From contig RHDP01000001.1 in the NCBI GenBank assembly GCA_003725745.1, forward strand, positions 248,001 to 312,000: DNA of 64,000 bases, in the 5' to 3' direction. The translations under genes and the position numbers were made by a program. This document shows, piece by piece, positions 1 through 9,025 of this stretch (position 1 is its first letter; each line of letters starts with the position of its first letter). This DNA is from Streptomyces sp. I6. Its GTDB lineage: Bacteria > Actinomycetota > Actinomycetes > Streptomycetales > Streptomycetaceae. The notes under the pieces are model-generated. The model ran no database searches. It saw nothing but the letters and a program-made list of their open reading frames with translations, and had not been told where the DNA came from.

Positions 1-2057
1 CCGAGATGACCCGGATGTACGAGCACCACGACGCCGTCCTCCACGCGGTGCGCGAGGGTGTGCTGATCATCGGCGGGGACGGCCGGCTGCTGCTCGCCAA
101 CGACGAGGCGCGGCGCCTGCTCGGGCTGCCGGCCGACGCCGACCGCCGGCCGGTGGCCGAGCTGGGCCTCGGCCCGGGCATCACCCGTCTGCTGGTGTCC
201 GGCACGGAGGTCTCCGACGAGGTGTTCCTGTCCGGGGACCGGCTGCTCGCCGTCAACACCCGGCCCACGAGCCCGTACGGCGGTGTGACGGGCCTGGTCG
301 CCAGCCTCCGCGACACCACCGAACTGCGCGCCCTGTCGGGCCGGGCGGAGGTGGCCAGGGAACGGCTGACGCTGCTGTACGAGGCCGGGGTGCGGATCGG
401 CACCACCCTGGACGTGCGCCGCACCGCGCGGGAGCTGGCCGACGTGGCCGTACCCCGGTTCGCGGACTTCGTCACCGTGGAGCTGCTCGACCCGGTGCTG
501 CGCGGCGACGAGCCCTCCGGCCTCGGCACGATGCGGCGCACGGCGCTCAGCGGCATCGCCGGCGACCATCCGCTGCAGCCGGTCGGGGACGCCATCCGGA
601 TCAACGTCACACCGATGAGCACGGCGCTGGAGAGCGGACGGGCGCTGCTCGAACCCGACCTCGCCGCGTCGGCGACCTGGGGCAGCGAGGACCCGGAAGG
701 ACGGCGGCAGGCGCTCGAGTACGGCATCCGGTCGCTGATCACGGTGCCGCTGCAGGCGCGGGGCGTCGTTCTCGGGCTGGTCAACTACTGGCGGTCCGGC
801 GACACGCCGCGGTTCGACGAGGACGACACCTCGTTCGCGGAGGAACTCGCGGCCCGCGCTGCCGTGGCCATCGACAACGCCCGGCGGTACACCCGCGAAC
901 ACGCGATGGCCGTGACGCTGCAGCGGAGTCTGCTGCCGCGCGACCTTCCGGAACAGGACGCCCTGGAGGTGGCGTGGCGGTACCTGCCGGCGCAGGCCGG
1001 CGTCGGCGGCGACTGGTTCGACGTCATCCCGCTGCCGGGGCTCCGGGTCGCCCTGGTGGTCGGGGACGTGGTGGGGCACGGGATGCACGCCGCGGCCACG
1101 ATGGGGCGGCTGCGCACGGCGGTGCTGAACTTCTCGTCCCTGGACATGCCGCCCGCCGATCTGGTGGCCCGCCTGGACGACCTGGTGCTGCGCATCGACG
1201 CGGACCAGCCCCCGGGGGCCGACAGCGAGCGGGCGCCGGTGACGGGTGCGACCTGTCTGTACGCGATCTACGACTCGGTGAGCGGGCGCTGCACCATCGC
1301 CCACGCCGGCCATCCGGCACCGGCGATCGTCGATCCCGGGGGCCGGGTGGTCTTTCCGGAGCTGCCCGTGTCACCCCCGCTCGGCGTGGGAGGACACCCG
1401 TTCGACGAGACCGAGCTGGATCTCGCCGAGGGCAGCCGGCTCGTCCTCTTCACGGACGGCCTGGTCGAGGACCGGTACCGGGACATCGACGAGGGGCTGG
1501 CGGGACTCCGCGACGCCCTCGCGCGGCCCGGGACGACGCCCGAGGAGACCTGCTCGGCCGTGATGAGCGCGCTGCTGCCCGACCAGCCGAGCGACGACAT
1601 CGCCCTGCTGGTGGCCCGCACACGGCTGCTCGACCGGGCCGGAACCGCGGAGTGGGAGGTGCCGCTCGACGTCTCGGCCGTGTCCCGCGTACGGGCCGAG
1701 GCGGGCCGGCGCATCTCCGAGTGGGGCCTGGGGGACTCCGTCTTCGTCGCCGAGCTGGTCCTCAGCGAACTGCTCACCAACGCCATGCGGTACGGGGCGG
1801 AGCCGGTCGGGGTGCGGCTGCTGCTCGGCCGGACGCTGGTCGTCGAGGTGTCCGACGGCAGCAGCACCTCTCCGCATCTGCGACGCGCCGCCGCGACGGA
1901 CGAGGGCGGCCGGGGGCTGTTCCTGGTGGCCCAGTTCTCCCAGCGCTGGGGAACGCGCTATGTCACCGGAGGGAAGATCATCTGGGCGGAGCTGGTACTG
2001 GGCGGCGAACTGCCCGAGGACGTGGTCATGACGTTCGACGAGGAGCCGGTCTGGTGA
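1..2057 (+). CDS. SpoIIE-family PP2C phosphatase with PAS, GAF and anti-sigma-type ATPase domains (5' end outside window)
   Basis: Cytosolic part of a sensor phosphatase that probably dephosphorylates an anti-sigma-factor antagonist. From the first Met at base 6 the visible protein has a PAS-like region (about residues 10-110), a GAF domain (about 125-295), the SpoIIE/PP2C core (GGDWFD near residue 334, GDVVGHG near 353) and a C-terminal HATPase_c domain (ELLTNAMRYG near 588, GGRGLFLV near 632) resembling RsbW-type anti-sigma kinases. The frame is open to base 1. The paralogue at 61942-64000 carries the same MTRMYEHHDAVLHAV stretch at its residue 223, after two membrane segments. Base 6 is therefore almost certainly internal, with about 220 N-terminal residues missing to the left. 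Family assignment is firm; the target is unknown. Confidence 0.93.
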   Translation, partial: EMTRMYEHHDAVLHAVREGVLIIGGDGRLLLANDEARRLLGLPADADRRPVAELGLGPGITRLLVSGTEVSDEVFLSGDRLLAVNTRPTSPYGGVTGLVASLRDTTELRALSGRAEVARERLTLLYEAGVRIGTTLDVRRTARELADVAVPRFADFVTVELLDPVLRGDEPSGLGTMRRTALSGIAGDHPLQPVGDAIRINVTPMSTALESGRALLEPDLAASATWGSEDPEGRRQALEYGIRSLITVPLQARGVVLGLVNYWRSGDTPRFDEDDTSFAEELAARAAVAIDNARRYTREHAMAVTLQRSLLPRDLPEQDALEVAWRYLPAQAGVGGDWFDVIPLPGLRVALVVGDVVGHGMHAAATMGRLRTAVLNFSSLDMPPADLVARLDDLVLRIDADQPPGADSERAPVTGATCLYAIYDSVSGRCTIAHAGHPAPAIVDPGGRVVFPELPVSPPLGVGGHPFDETELDLAEGSRLVLFTDGLVEDRYRDIDEGLAGLRDALARPGTTPEETCSAVMSALLPDQPSDDIALLVARTRLLDRAGTAEWEVPLDVSAVSRVRAEAGRRISEWGLGDSVFVAELVLSELLTNAMRYGAEPVGVRLLLGRTLVVEVSDGSSTSPHLRRAAATDEGGRGLFLVAQFSQRWGTRYVTGGKIIWAELVLGGELPEDVVMTFDEEPVW

Positions 2058-2170
2058 GCACACCGGCTGCGGAGGGCTCGGGGACCTCAGCAGCCGGTGT
2101 GCGTGGCGGCCCGGCGGTCCCACCGGGAGCCCCGCGAACTCGCGGGTGGGAGTGCGGCGGGAGGCCGGGC

Positions 2171-2207
2171 GTCAGCAGCGCCCGCCGGGCCGGCGGGCGC
2201 TGCTGAC
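2171..2207. terminator. Perfect 16-bp hairpin between convergent genes
   Basis: GTCAGCAGCGCCCGCC at 2171-2186 is exactly complementary to 2192-2207, with a 5-nt loop. It lies between the ends of the phosphatase gene and the convergent small gene, so a bidirectional terminator is the natural reading. There is no U-tract, as is usual in streptomycetes. Confidence 0.8.
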
Positions 2208-2236
2208 ACGGCCCGGCGGGCCCTGTGAAGCCGCCG

Positions 2237-2482
2237 TCAGGGCTGGACCACGGGCCTGGCCTCGACGCCGGACGCGGGCTGCTGGTGCCCGCCGCTGGCG
2301 ATCATCCGCACCTCACCGCGGTCGCTGATCTCCGCCTGGACGATGCCGGTGTCGTCGGCGTAGATCGGGTGCCCGCCGGGGCCCTTGCGCTCGGTGCGGT
2401 GCACGACCACCGCGTCCTCGCCGTCGGTCGCCGAGGCGACACCTCCCGCGAAGACCAGTTCGAAATCCTCGTCGCGACCCAT
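2237..2482 (-). CDS. Small conserved actinobacterial protein (DUF6296-like)
   Basis: An 81-residue soluble protein beginning MGRDEDFELVFAGG, with an internal stretch HPIYADDTGIVQAEISD and a C-terminal MIASGGHQQP. It resembles from memory the short Streptomyces family labelled DUF6296, whose function is unknown. I could not check the match, so the family name is tentative. The start is well supported: GAGGAGG lies about 7 nt upstream of ATG at 2482. No membrane segment or metal-binding motif is evident. It faces the preceding phosphatase gene convergently across a strong hairpin. The AT-rich stretch at about 2526-2570 probably holds its promoter. Confidence 0.7.
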   Translation of the reverse strand: MGRDEDFELVFAGGVASATDGEDAVVVHRTERKGPGGHPIYADDTGIVQAEISDRGEVRMIASGGHQQPASGVEARPVVQP

Positions 2483-2799
2483 GGGGCCTCCTCTGCGATA
2501 CGCCGCACATCACGTCCGGCTGCAGCACTGAATGGCCATTATGCGACTTTTATTCTATTTGCTCACCGCAAGATCGGCCCCCTCATGCCCACCGCCGACT
2601 CCCTCTCACTCACCGCCGGCCCCCTCCCGCGCGTACGGCCACGCCCACACCGGGCACACCGGGCGGGCGGACCGAGCACACCGGGCGGGCGGGCCGGGCG
2701 GGCGGGCCCGGACGGGGCGCCGAACGCCCGCACACGGCCGCGCCGAGGCGGGCGCGGCCGGCATCCACGAGAGGCGGTGAGGCCGCACCGGGGACCGCC

Positions 2800-2855
2800 C
2801 ATATACCCCGGGGGTAATAGTGCTACGGTGGATTCAATACCCCAGGGGTAATTTC
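2800..2855 (+). promoter_or_regulatory. Two CstR/CsoR-type operators upstream of the persulfide dioxygenase gene
   Basis: Two near-palindromes of the CsoR/CstR type occur here: TATACCCCGGGGGTAATA at 2802-2819 and AATACCCCAGGGGTAATT at 2836-2853. They lie 24-75 bp upstream of the GTG start at 2877. Matching sites flank the start of the repressor gene at 5685, which points to one regulon. The rest of the 2483-2876 gap is the AT-rich segment near 2530-2570 plus GC-rich sequence with no recognised gene. Confidence 0.85.
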
Positions 2856-2876
2856 CGTACGAAGGGAGTAATCCGC

Positions 2877-4234
2877 GTGTTCTTCGTCGACACCATCGAG
2901 CTGGAAGGTCTCGGCAACCGCAGCTACCTGGCAGGCGGTGAGCACACCGCGGTGGCCGTGGACCCACCGCGCGACATCGACCGGGTGCTCGCCGCGGCCG
3001 CCCGGCGAGGTGTGCGGATCTCCCACGTGGCGGAGACCCACATCCACAACGACTACGTCAGCGGCGGCCTGCAGCTGGCCCGGGTCGCCGGGGCCGCGTA
3101 CCTGGTACCGGCGGGCGCGCACGTCTCCTTCGCACGCGTCGCGGTGTCCGACGGCGACGCGGTCGAGATCGACGCGGGAGTGACACTGCGGGCGATGGCG
3201 ACGCCCGGTCACACACCGCACCACACTTCCTATGTGCTGCACGACGGGGACCGGCCGGTGGCCGCGTTCACCGGCGGTTCCCTCCTCATCGGCACGGTCG
3301 GCCGGCCGGACCTGGTCGAGCCGCGGCTCACCGAGCGGCTGGCCCGGGCGCAGCACGCCTCGGCGCACCGGCTGGCCGCCGAGCTGCCGGACGCCACGGC
3401 GGTGCTGCCCACACACGGTTTCGGCAGCTTCTGCTCCTCGGCGCAGGCCGAGGGGGACACGACCACCATCGGCGAGCAGAGGGCCGGCAACCCGGCGCTC
3501 GGCGTCGACGTGGACACCTTCGTCGCGGACCTGCTGGCGGGTCTGGACGATGTGCCCGCGTACTACGCCCACATGGGCCCGGCCAACACAGCGGGCCCCG
3601 CGCCGGTGGACCTGACCCCGCCCGCCGCCGCCGGCGCCGAGGAGATCGCCGCGCGCCTCGCGGCCGGAGAGTGGGTCGTGGACCTGCGCAACCGGGTGGC
3701 GTTCGCCGAGGGGCATGTGGCCGGCTCGTTCAACTTCGAGGCCGAGGGCAAGCTCGCCACGTACCTCGCCTGGATGATCCCGTGGGGCAAGCCGGTGACC
3801 CTGCTCGCGGAGTCGGCGGAGCAGCTGGCCGGCGCCCAGCGCGAACTGGTGCGGGTGGGCATCGACCGCCCGGCCGCCGCCGCCACCGGAGGCCCCGGCC
3901 GGTGGCTGCGCAAGGGGAGGAGGCCGCCTCGTTCCCCCGGTCCACCTTCGCCGGACTCGCCGAGCGGGGCGCCGGGCGCGTGGTCGTCCTCGACGTGCGC
4001 CGCGACTCCGAGCGCGCCGGCGGCTGGATCGAGGGCTCCGTGCACATCCCGGTCCACGAGCTGCACGACCGCCTCGGCGAGGTCCCCGGCGGAACGGTGT
4101 GGGTGCACTGCGCGGGCGGGATGCGGGCCGCCATCGCGGCCTCACTGCTGGATGCCGCGGGCCGGGAGGTGGTCGCCGTCGACGACGGCTTCGACGCCGC
4201 CCGCGACGCCGGCCTGCCCCTGACCTCCGGCTGA
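2877..4234 (+). CDS. MBL-fold persulfide dioxygenase fused to rhodanese domains (CstB-like); one suspected 1-nt assembly error
   Basis: Probably oxidises protein- or thiol-bound sulfane sulfur to sulfite or thiosulfate. The N-terminal metallo-beta-lactamase domain has the variant metal motif THIHNDY (about residue 52), the loop PGHTPHH (about 111) and PTHGFGSFC (about 178), typical of persulfide dioxygenases. A first rhodanese-like domain without an obvious catalytic Cys (VVDLRNRVAFAEGHVAGSF) follows, then a second with the active loop CAGGMRA. The reading frame changes at the GGGG run 3914-3917; adding one G joins GRWLRKG to EEAASFPRSTF and restores the second rhodanese. I chose GTG 2877 because GAAGGGAG lies about 8 nt upstream; an earlier in-frame ATG at 2820 lies inside the operators. 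It is the first gene of a sulfur module with the rhodanese and exporter downstream. Confidence 0.88.
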
Positions 4235-4270
4235 CTCCCGGCCGCACCCCCGAACCCAGGAAGGAGTGCG

Positions 4271-4636
4271 ATGTCCCTCTTCCGCCGGCACCAGCCGCGC
4301 GTCACGGTCGACGCGGCCCTCCGGCAAACCAGCGGTGACAGGCCCGACGCCGTACTGCTGGACGTCCGCGAGCAGCCCGAGTGGGACGACGGCCACGCCC
4401 CGGACGCCGTGCATCTGCCGCTGTCGCGGCTCCTCGCCGGAGGGGCCCTGCCGCCCGGAGCGGCCGGCCGGACACTGCTGGTGATCTGCCGCAGCGGGCG
4501 GCGGTCCGAGGAAGCGGTGAAGCTCCTCGCCGGACGCGGAGCGCGGGCGGTGGACGTCGAGGGCGGCATGATCGCGTGGGCCGCCGCCGGGCACCCGGTC
4601 GTCGGCGAACGCGGGAACGGCGACCGGACGAAGTGA
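4271..4636 (+). CDS. Single-domain rhodanese sulfurtransferase
   Basis: A 121-residue cytosolic rhodanese that would carry persulfide sulfur. The domain spans most of the protein (AVLLDVREQPEWDDGHAPDAVHLP), with the catalytic loop CRSGRRS and a C-terminal GGMIAWAAAGHPV. The usual length is about 100-120 residues, so it looks complete. AGGAAGGAG precedes the ATG. The stop overlaps the GTG of the exporter gene (GTGA at 4633-4636), so the two are translationally coupled. It lies between the persulfide dioxygenase and the TauE-type exporter, consistent with shuttling sulfane sulfur inside the same pathway. Confidence 0.92.
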   Translation: MSLFRRHQPRVTVDAALRQTSGDRPDAVLLDVREQPEWDDGHAPDAVHLPLSRLLAGGALPPGAAGRTLLVICRSGRRSEEAVKLLAGRGARAVDVEGGMIAWAAAGHPVVGERGNGDRTK

Positions 4637-5376
4637 GCCCGCTCGCCCTCGCCCTCGCGGCCGGAGCCGTCGTCGGCCTCGCACTCGGGGCTCTCGGTGG
4701 TGGTGGCGGCGTCCTCGCCGTACCGGCGCTGGTCTACCTGCTCGGTTTCACCCCGGCGGCAGCCACCACGGCCGCCCTGGTCATCGTCGCCGCCACATCC
4801 GCCACCGCCCTCTACGCGCACGCGCGTGACGGCGGTCTGGCGTGGCGGACCGGGGCGCTGTTCGCCGCGGCGGGCGTCGTCCCCGCCTTCCTCGCCGGAA
4901 CCGGGGCCGCACGGCTTCCCGAGGCGGTACTGACCGCGGCCTTCGCGGCAGTCGCCGCCCTCGCGGCCCTTCGTATGCTCCGCCCCTCCGCGGCCTCGGG
5001 GCCGGCCCGGGTCCGCCCCGGCGAGGTGGCCGCGGCCGGGGCCGGCCTGGGCGCCGTGACCGGGCTGCTGGGAGTGGGCGGGGGCTTCCTCGCCGTGCCG
5101 GCGCTGGTGAACGTGCTGGGGCTGCGGATGCGCCAGGCGGTGGGCACCAGCCTGCTCGTCATCACCGCCAACTCCCTCGTCGCGCTCACCGCACGCACGG
5201 GAACCGGCGGGGATCTGCGATGGGAGCTGGTCGCGCCCTTCGCCGGGGCCGCGATCCTCGGCGCGTGGGACGGCAGACGGCTCGCCGCGAGGCTCTCCGG
5301 CGCCCGACTGCAGAAGATCTTCGCCGTCCTGCTGCTCACGGTGGCCGCGTTCATGTTCGCCGACGTGATCGTGTGA
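4633..5376 (+). CDS. TauE/SafE-family sulfite/anion exporter
   Basis: A 247-residue polytopic membrane protein made of two homologous halves, each opening with a glycine-rich motif and AVPALV (GGGGGVLAVPALV near residue 25, GVGGGFLAVPALV near 150). This is the diagnostic pattern of TauE/SafE (TSUP) permeases. In this context it probably exports sulfite or another oxyanion made by the upstream persulfide dioxygenase. GTG 4633 is preferred because it overlaps the rhodanese stop by 4 nt and is followed at once by a membrane helix; a longer in-frame ORF upstream is only the rhodanese gene read in another frame. Confidence 0.9.
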   Translation: MSPLALALAAGAVVGLALGALGGGGGVLAVPALVYLLGFTPAAATTAALVIVAATSATALYAHARDGGLAWRTGALFAAAGVVPAFLAGTGAARLPEAVLTAAFAAVAALAALRMLRPSAASGPARVRPGEVAAAGAGLGAVTGLLGVGGGFLAVPALVNVLGLRMRQAVGTSLLVITANSLVALTARTGTGGDLRWELVAPFAGAAILGAWDGRRLAARLSGARLQKIFAVLLLTVAAFMFADVIV

Positions 5377-5397
5377 GCCGGCCGCCGGCGGAACCGG

Positions 5398-5694
<297 letters not shown>

Positions 5695-5699
5695 TCACG

Positions 5700-5740
5700 A
5701 AATACCCCCAGGGGTAATATAGAACCCCTGGGGGGAACCG
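5700..5740. promoter_or_regulatory. Two CstR-type operators in the divergent promoter region
   Basis: ATACCCCCAGGGGTAAT at 5702-5718 and the weaker GAACCCCTGGGGGGAAC at 5722-5738 lie between the repressor gene and the rhodanese-DUF2892 gene. The arrangement mirrors the pair upstream of 2877, implying autoregulation and shared control. Confidence 0.85.
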
Positions 5741-5765
5741 TCGACACCCAAGGATGACACCCGCC

Positions 5766-6337
5766 ATGACCACACCCACCGCCCTCGGTATCGACGAGGC
5801 CCGCACCCGCCTGCACGAGCTGACCGTCATCGACGTACGCACACCCGGCGAGTTCGCGGGAGGCCACCTGCCCGGCGCCCTCAACATCCCCTCGACCGGA
5901 TCCGGCGCGCGCTCCCCGACATCCGGCACGCCGCAGCACGCCGCGACGTCCTGGTCGTCTGCGCGTCCGGCGCCCGCTCGGGGAACGCCTGCAGGATCCT
6001 CGCCGAGAACGGTGTCGGCGCCGCCACGCTCTCCGGGGGACGGCGGCCTGGGCGGCCGGCGGCAACGAGCTGAGCCGCCCGAGGGGACCGCACGCGCCAC
6101 CTGGGGCATGGAGCGGCAGGTCCGTTTCACCGCCGGCACCCTCGTCCTGCTCAGCCTCCTGCTCGGGCTCCTCGTCCACCCGGCCTTCCAGCTCGTGTCC
6201 GCCGCGATCGCGGGCGGGCTGGTCCTCTCCGCCCTGACCGGCACCTGCGGCATGGCGGCGGTGCTGGCCAGACTGCCCCACAACCGGCCCGTGCCGCCGA
6301 CCTGGGCGCCACGCTGGAGGTACTGCGCGGCCGCTGA
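5766..6337 (+). CDS. Rhodanese-DUF2892 inner-membrane protein (YgaP-like); several suspected 1-nt assembly errors
   Basis: Read as one gene this is a membrane-anchored sulfurtransferase: an N-terminal rhodanese (ARTRLHELTVIDVRTPGEF, GGHLPGALNIP) with catalytic loop CASGARSG, then two close membrane helices of DUF2892 type (VRFTAGTLVLLSLLLGLLV and ALTGTCGMAAVLARL). The frame shifts at C5888-5891, G6035-6039 and G6083-6086, and probably at about 6288-6290. Adding one base at each restores a continuous protein ending at the TGA of 6335-6337, after ADLGATLEVLRGR. ATG 5766 is preferred over ATG 5754 because AAGGA abuts the latter. It completes the sulfur module and is probably CstR-controlled. If the indels were real it would be a pseudogene, but the same pattern in essential-looking genes nearby argues against that. 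Confidence 0.75.
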
Positions 6338-6924
6338 ACGGCCCGCGGGAGAGCCGGGGCCGACCCCGCCACCCGGTCCTCCCTCCGCGGCCGACCGGGG
6401 CACCGTCCGGCCCGCCCGGCCGAAGCGACACCCGCTCGACCTCGGTGAAGGCACCTGTCCGAGGAAGTGCGCGCCGAAGCGACGCCCGCGCGCCGGCCGA
6501 CGGACCGGCGCCGGAGAGAGCCGGGGCCGACCCCGCCGCTGAACCGCCTGCGGGGAGAGCCGAAGCCGACCGTCCCCGCCACCCGGTCCTCCCTCCGCGG
6601 CCGACCGGGGCACCGTCCGGCCCGCCCGGCCGAAGCGACACCCGCTCGACCTCGGTGAAGGCACCTGTCCGAGGAAGTGCGCGCCGAAGCGGCACCCGCG
6701 CGCCGGCCGACGGACCGGCGCCGGGGAGACCGCGAGGCGGCGGCATGCCGCGCACCGGTTGCCGGTGGATGCCCGGTCCCGTGTGAGGGAGACGAGCCCG
6801 TCTCGTGTGGGGAGAACGGCCCGCCCAACGTTCGTCGAGGCCCGGCCGCACAGGCGCCCGGGTCCCGGGCCGCCGGGAGGGGCGGGCGGCGCGGATCCCC
6901 GTGACGGAGCCCGCCCGGCGCGTG
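6338..6924. other. Non-coding gap with a tandem duplication
   Basis: No recognised gene on either strand. The gap is filled mostly by the 144-bp direct repeat at 6371-6514 and 6581-6724. Long open frames here are composition-driven and repeat-encoded. Confidence 0.6.
6371..6724. repeat. 144-bp direct repeat, period 210 bp
   Basis: Bases 6371-6514 recur at 6581-6724 with only two differences. The flanks to the left (from about 6338 and 6543) are also similar but diverged, so the original duplicated unit was about 205-210 bp. It begins directly after the end of the rhodanese-DUF2892 gene. Confidence 0.9.
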
Positions 6925-7572
6925 TCACACCGTCGTCAGGTGATCGACGACCTCGGTGACGTCGGCGAGCCCTTCGATCCGTTCGAGGAGCCGTCGCGCG
7001 TCGGCGTGGGCCATGCGCCCCCACACGTCCACGGTGCCGTTCCGGACGATGATCTCGACCGCGGGCCCGGCGCCGGGGAACTCCTCCGCGAGGATCCTGG
7101 ACTCGATCTCCTCCCGGATCCCCTCGTCGTCCCGTACGAGGGCCGCCAGCAGGGTGTCCCTGCGGACGACGCCGACGAGGTGGCCTTCCTCGTCCGCGAC
7201 GGGCATCCGCTTCAGGCGGGAGAGCGCGGCCAGCCATGCGGCCTCGGCGGCGGTGGCCTCGGGGAGCACCGTGATCGCGGGGGCCGTCATCAGGTCCTCC
7301 GCCGTGTAGGCGCGGGCGCGGTCGTTCAGGCGCCGGCGGGTCAGGGAACCGCGCGCACCGGGCCGGTGGCCGGTCGCCTCGACCGCGGCCTTCGCCAGCA
7401 GGTCGGACACCGACACCACACCCATGACCCGGCCGTCCGGACCGGTCACGGGCAGCGAGCCCACCCCGGCGTCGGTGAGGGTCCGGGCGATGGCCACGAA
7501 GGCGGAGTCCCGGGGTACCGATGTGGCCGGGGCGTCCATGACGTCCCGGACCAGCAGCGGCTCTGCTTCCAC
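6925..7572 (-). CDS. CBS-CBS-BON protein
   Basis: A 215-residue cytosolic protein with two CBS motifs (VRDVMDAPATSVPRDSAFV, and AEDLMTAPAITVLPEATA with LKRMPVADEEGHLVGVV) and a C-terminal BON domain (residues about 150-213, IIVRNGTVDVWGRM). CBS pairs usually bind adenine nucleotides; BON domains are lipid- or ligand-binding. Related proteins in Streptomyces and mycobacteria belong to stress/hypoxia sets. The GTG start at 7572 lacks a clear ribosome site, so the start is uncertain by a few codons. It is one of three such proteins in the window (also 14477-15247 and 23405-24079), and is divergent from a universal stress protein. Confidence 0.88.
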   Translation of the reverse strand: MEAEPLLVRDVMDAPATSVPRDSAFVAIARTLTDAGVGSLPVTGPDGRVMGVVSVSDLLAKAAVEATGHRPGARGSLTRRRLNDRARAYTAEDLMTAPAITVLPEATAAEAAWLAALSRLKRMPVADEEGHLVGVVRRDTLLAALVRDDEGIREEIESRILAEEFPGAGPAVEIIVRNGTVDVWGRMAHADARRLLERIEGLADVTEVVDHLTTV

Positions 7573-7973
7573 GTCGGACGACCGGTGGCCCGTCCGCCGG
7601 GACCGGGCCGGGACCCGGGTTCGGCGGGGCCCGGTCCGGCGGGGCTTCGGGGCACCCGCCGGGCGGCGGACATCGCCGCCATGGCGCCGAGGTACCGGAG
7701 CAGCATGTCCTCCCTCAGGGGCTGGTCGGTTCGGCCCGCCCTTCCGGGTACCGCACGACGCGCTTCCGCCCCGGCTGCGGGGCCTGCTCGCTCGTTCATG
7801 GCCGGCTTCCTCGCTCGGTCTCCCCCGCTGTCACATTCTCGCCCCGCGCCGGCAGCGGCGCCCCGGGCCGGTCGGCCCTTCCGTGGGCCGACCGGACTCT
7901 GCCGCCGTCGCCGCGGGCGGGGGATGCTGAGGGTGCGGCAGCCAGGCAGCCATCGCTCCGAGGAGTCTCGCCG
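7573..7973. other. Divergent intergenic region with inverted repeat
   Basis: Separates the CBS-BON gene (minus) and the universal stress protein gene (plus). It holds the 11-bp inverted repeat at 7868-7895 and a GGGACC-rich patch near 7600-7620. A short minus-strand frame from ATG 7797 has a GAGGA motif upstream, but no family is recognisable and it overlaps the CBS gene, so I do not call it. Confidence 0.5.
7868..7895. promoter_or_regulatory. Perfect 11-bp inverted repeat upstream of the USP gene
   Basis: CCGGTCGGCCC at 7868-7878 and its complement at 7885-7895 are separated by 6 nt, about 80-105 bp upstream of ATG 7974. It lies between divergent genes, so a terminator for either is unlikely. 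It could be an operator or a 5' leader hairpin. Confidence 0.5.
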
Positions 7974-8875
7974 ATGCCCCATCACGTGACCGCCGGTCTG
8001 GACGGATCGGCCGAGAGTGCCGCAGCGGCCGAGTGGGCGGCCCGTGAGGCGCGGTTGCGGCAGGTCGCGCTGCGCCTTCTGCTCGTGTCGGACGGCCCGG
8101 CGCCCTCGCGCCCCGCCACGGAGCCCGGCGGCGCCGGGGCGGGCGGGATCCGGGCGCGGAGTTCCTGGCCGGCACCGCGGACGCGCTGCGCGGCAGGCAC
8201 CCGGGTCTCGAGGTCCGCGCGGAGCGGCTGACCGGCAGGCCCGCGGCCGTGCTGGCCCGCGAAGCGGCCGGTGCCGACCTGATGGTGCTCGGCTCCCGCG
8301 GCCTGGGGAGTGTGCGGGGCTTCCTCCTCGGGTCCGTCGCGCTGGCGACGATCGTCAGGACCGGCCGTCCGGTCGTCCTCGTGCGCCCGGAGCACCGACC
8401 GGGGCCGGGGATCCGCGGGGAGTCCGGCGCTGCCGACGACCACGCTGCCGCCGCTGGCAGCGTGGTCGTCGGTGTGGACGTTCGCGAGACGTGCGACGCC
8501 ACCCTCGACTTCGCCTTCGGCGAGGCCGCGCTGCGCGGTGGCCGCCTCCGGGCGGTCCACTGCTGGTCGCTTCCGCCGTTCGGGAGGGACGCGTTGGCCC
8601 TCGACATGGCCCGGCGCGAGATGCTGCCGGACATCGCGAGAGGGCTCAGGAACGTCCTCGCCCCCTGGCGGCAGAAGTACCCTTCGGTCGAGGTGGCCGA
8701 GTTCACGCCGGTCGGTGGGGTCTCCGACCGCCTGCTGCGCTCCGCCGCGGGCGCCGCCCTCGTGGTCGTGGGCCGGCGGATGCGCACCGCACGTGCCGGG
8801 GCGCGCCTCGGCCCCGTCGCCCATGCGGTGATCCGCCACTGCACGGCTCCCGTGGCGGTCGTGGCCCACGACTGA
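7974..8875 (+). CDS. Universal stress protein, two UspA domains; one suspected 1-nt assembly error
   Basis: A tandem UspA protein of about 300 residues. Domain 1 begins MPHHVTAGLDGSAESA and includes the ATP-binding loop GSRGLGSVRGFLLGSVA. Domain 2 begins SVVVGVDVRETCDATLDFA and ends VVVGRRMRTARAGARLG, then HCTAPVAVVAHD. The first frame runs out after about 85 residues and the second picks up at once; one added base in the G-rich stretch 8130-8152 joins them (GGRDPGAEFLAGTAD). GAGGAG lies about 8 nt before ATG 7974. Double-domain USPs of this kind are typical members of actinobacterial dormancy regulons; their role is probably ATP-dependent signalling. A second copy lies at 18082-18976. Confidence 0.87.
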
Positions 8876-8889
8876 GCGCACACCCCGCC

Positions 8890-8917
8890 GGGGCCCGGGG
8901 GGCGGCACGCCGCCCGC
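8890..8917 (+). terminator. GC-rich hairpin after the USP gene
   Basis: GGGCGGCACGCCGCCC-type inverted repeat 15-40 bp after the USP stop. Short stem and tight loop; a probable but weak terminator. Confidence 0.4.
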
Positions 8918-9025
8918 ACGCGGCCTTCGCGACCTCCGCAACCTCCGCACCCTCTCCGCGACGTCCTCGGGCGACCCTGGCGTGTCCCGCCACCCACCGC
9001 ACCGCCCCGCCGTGATGCTTGCGCC

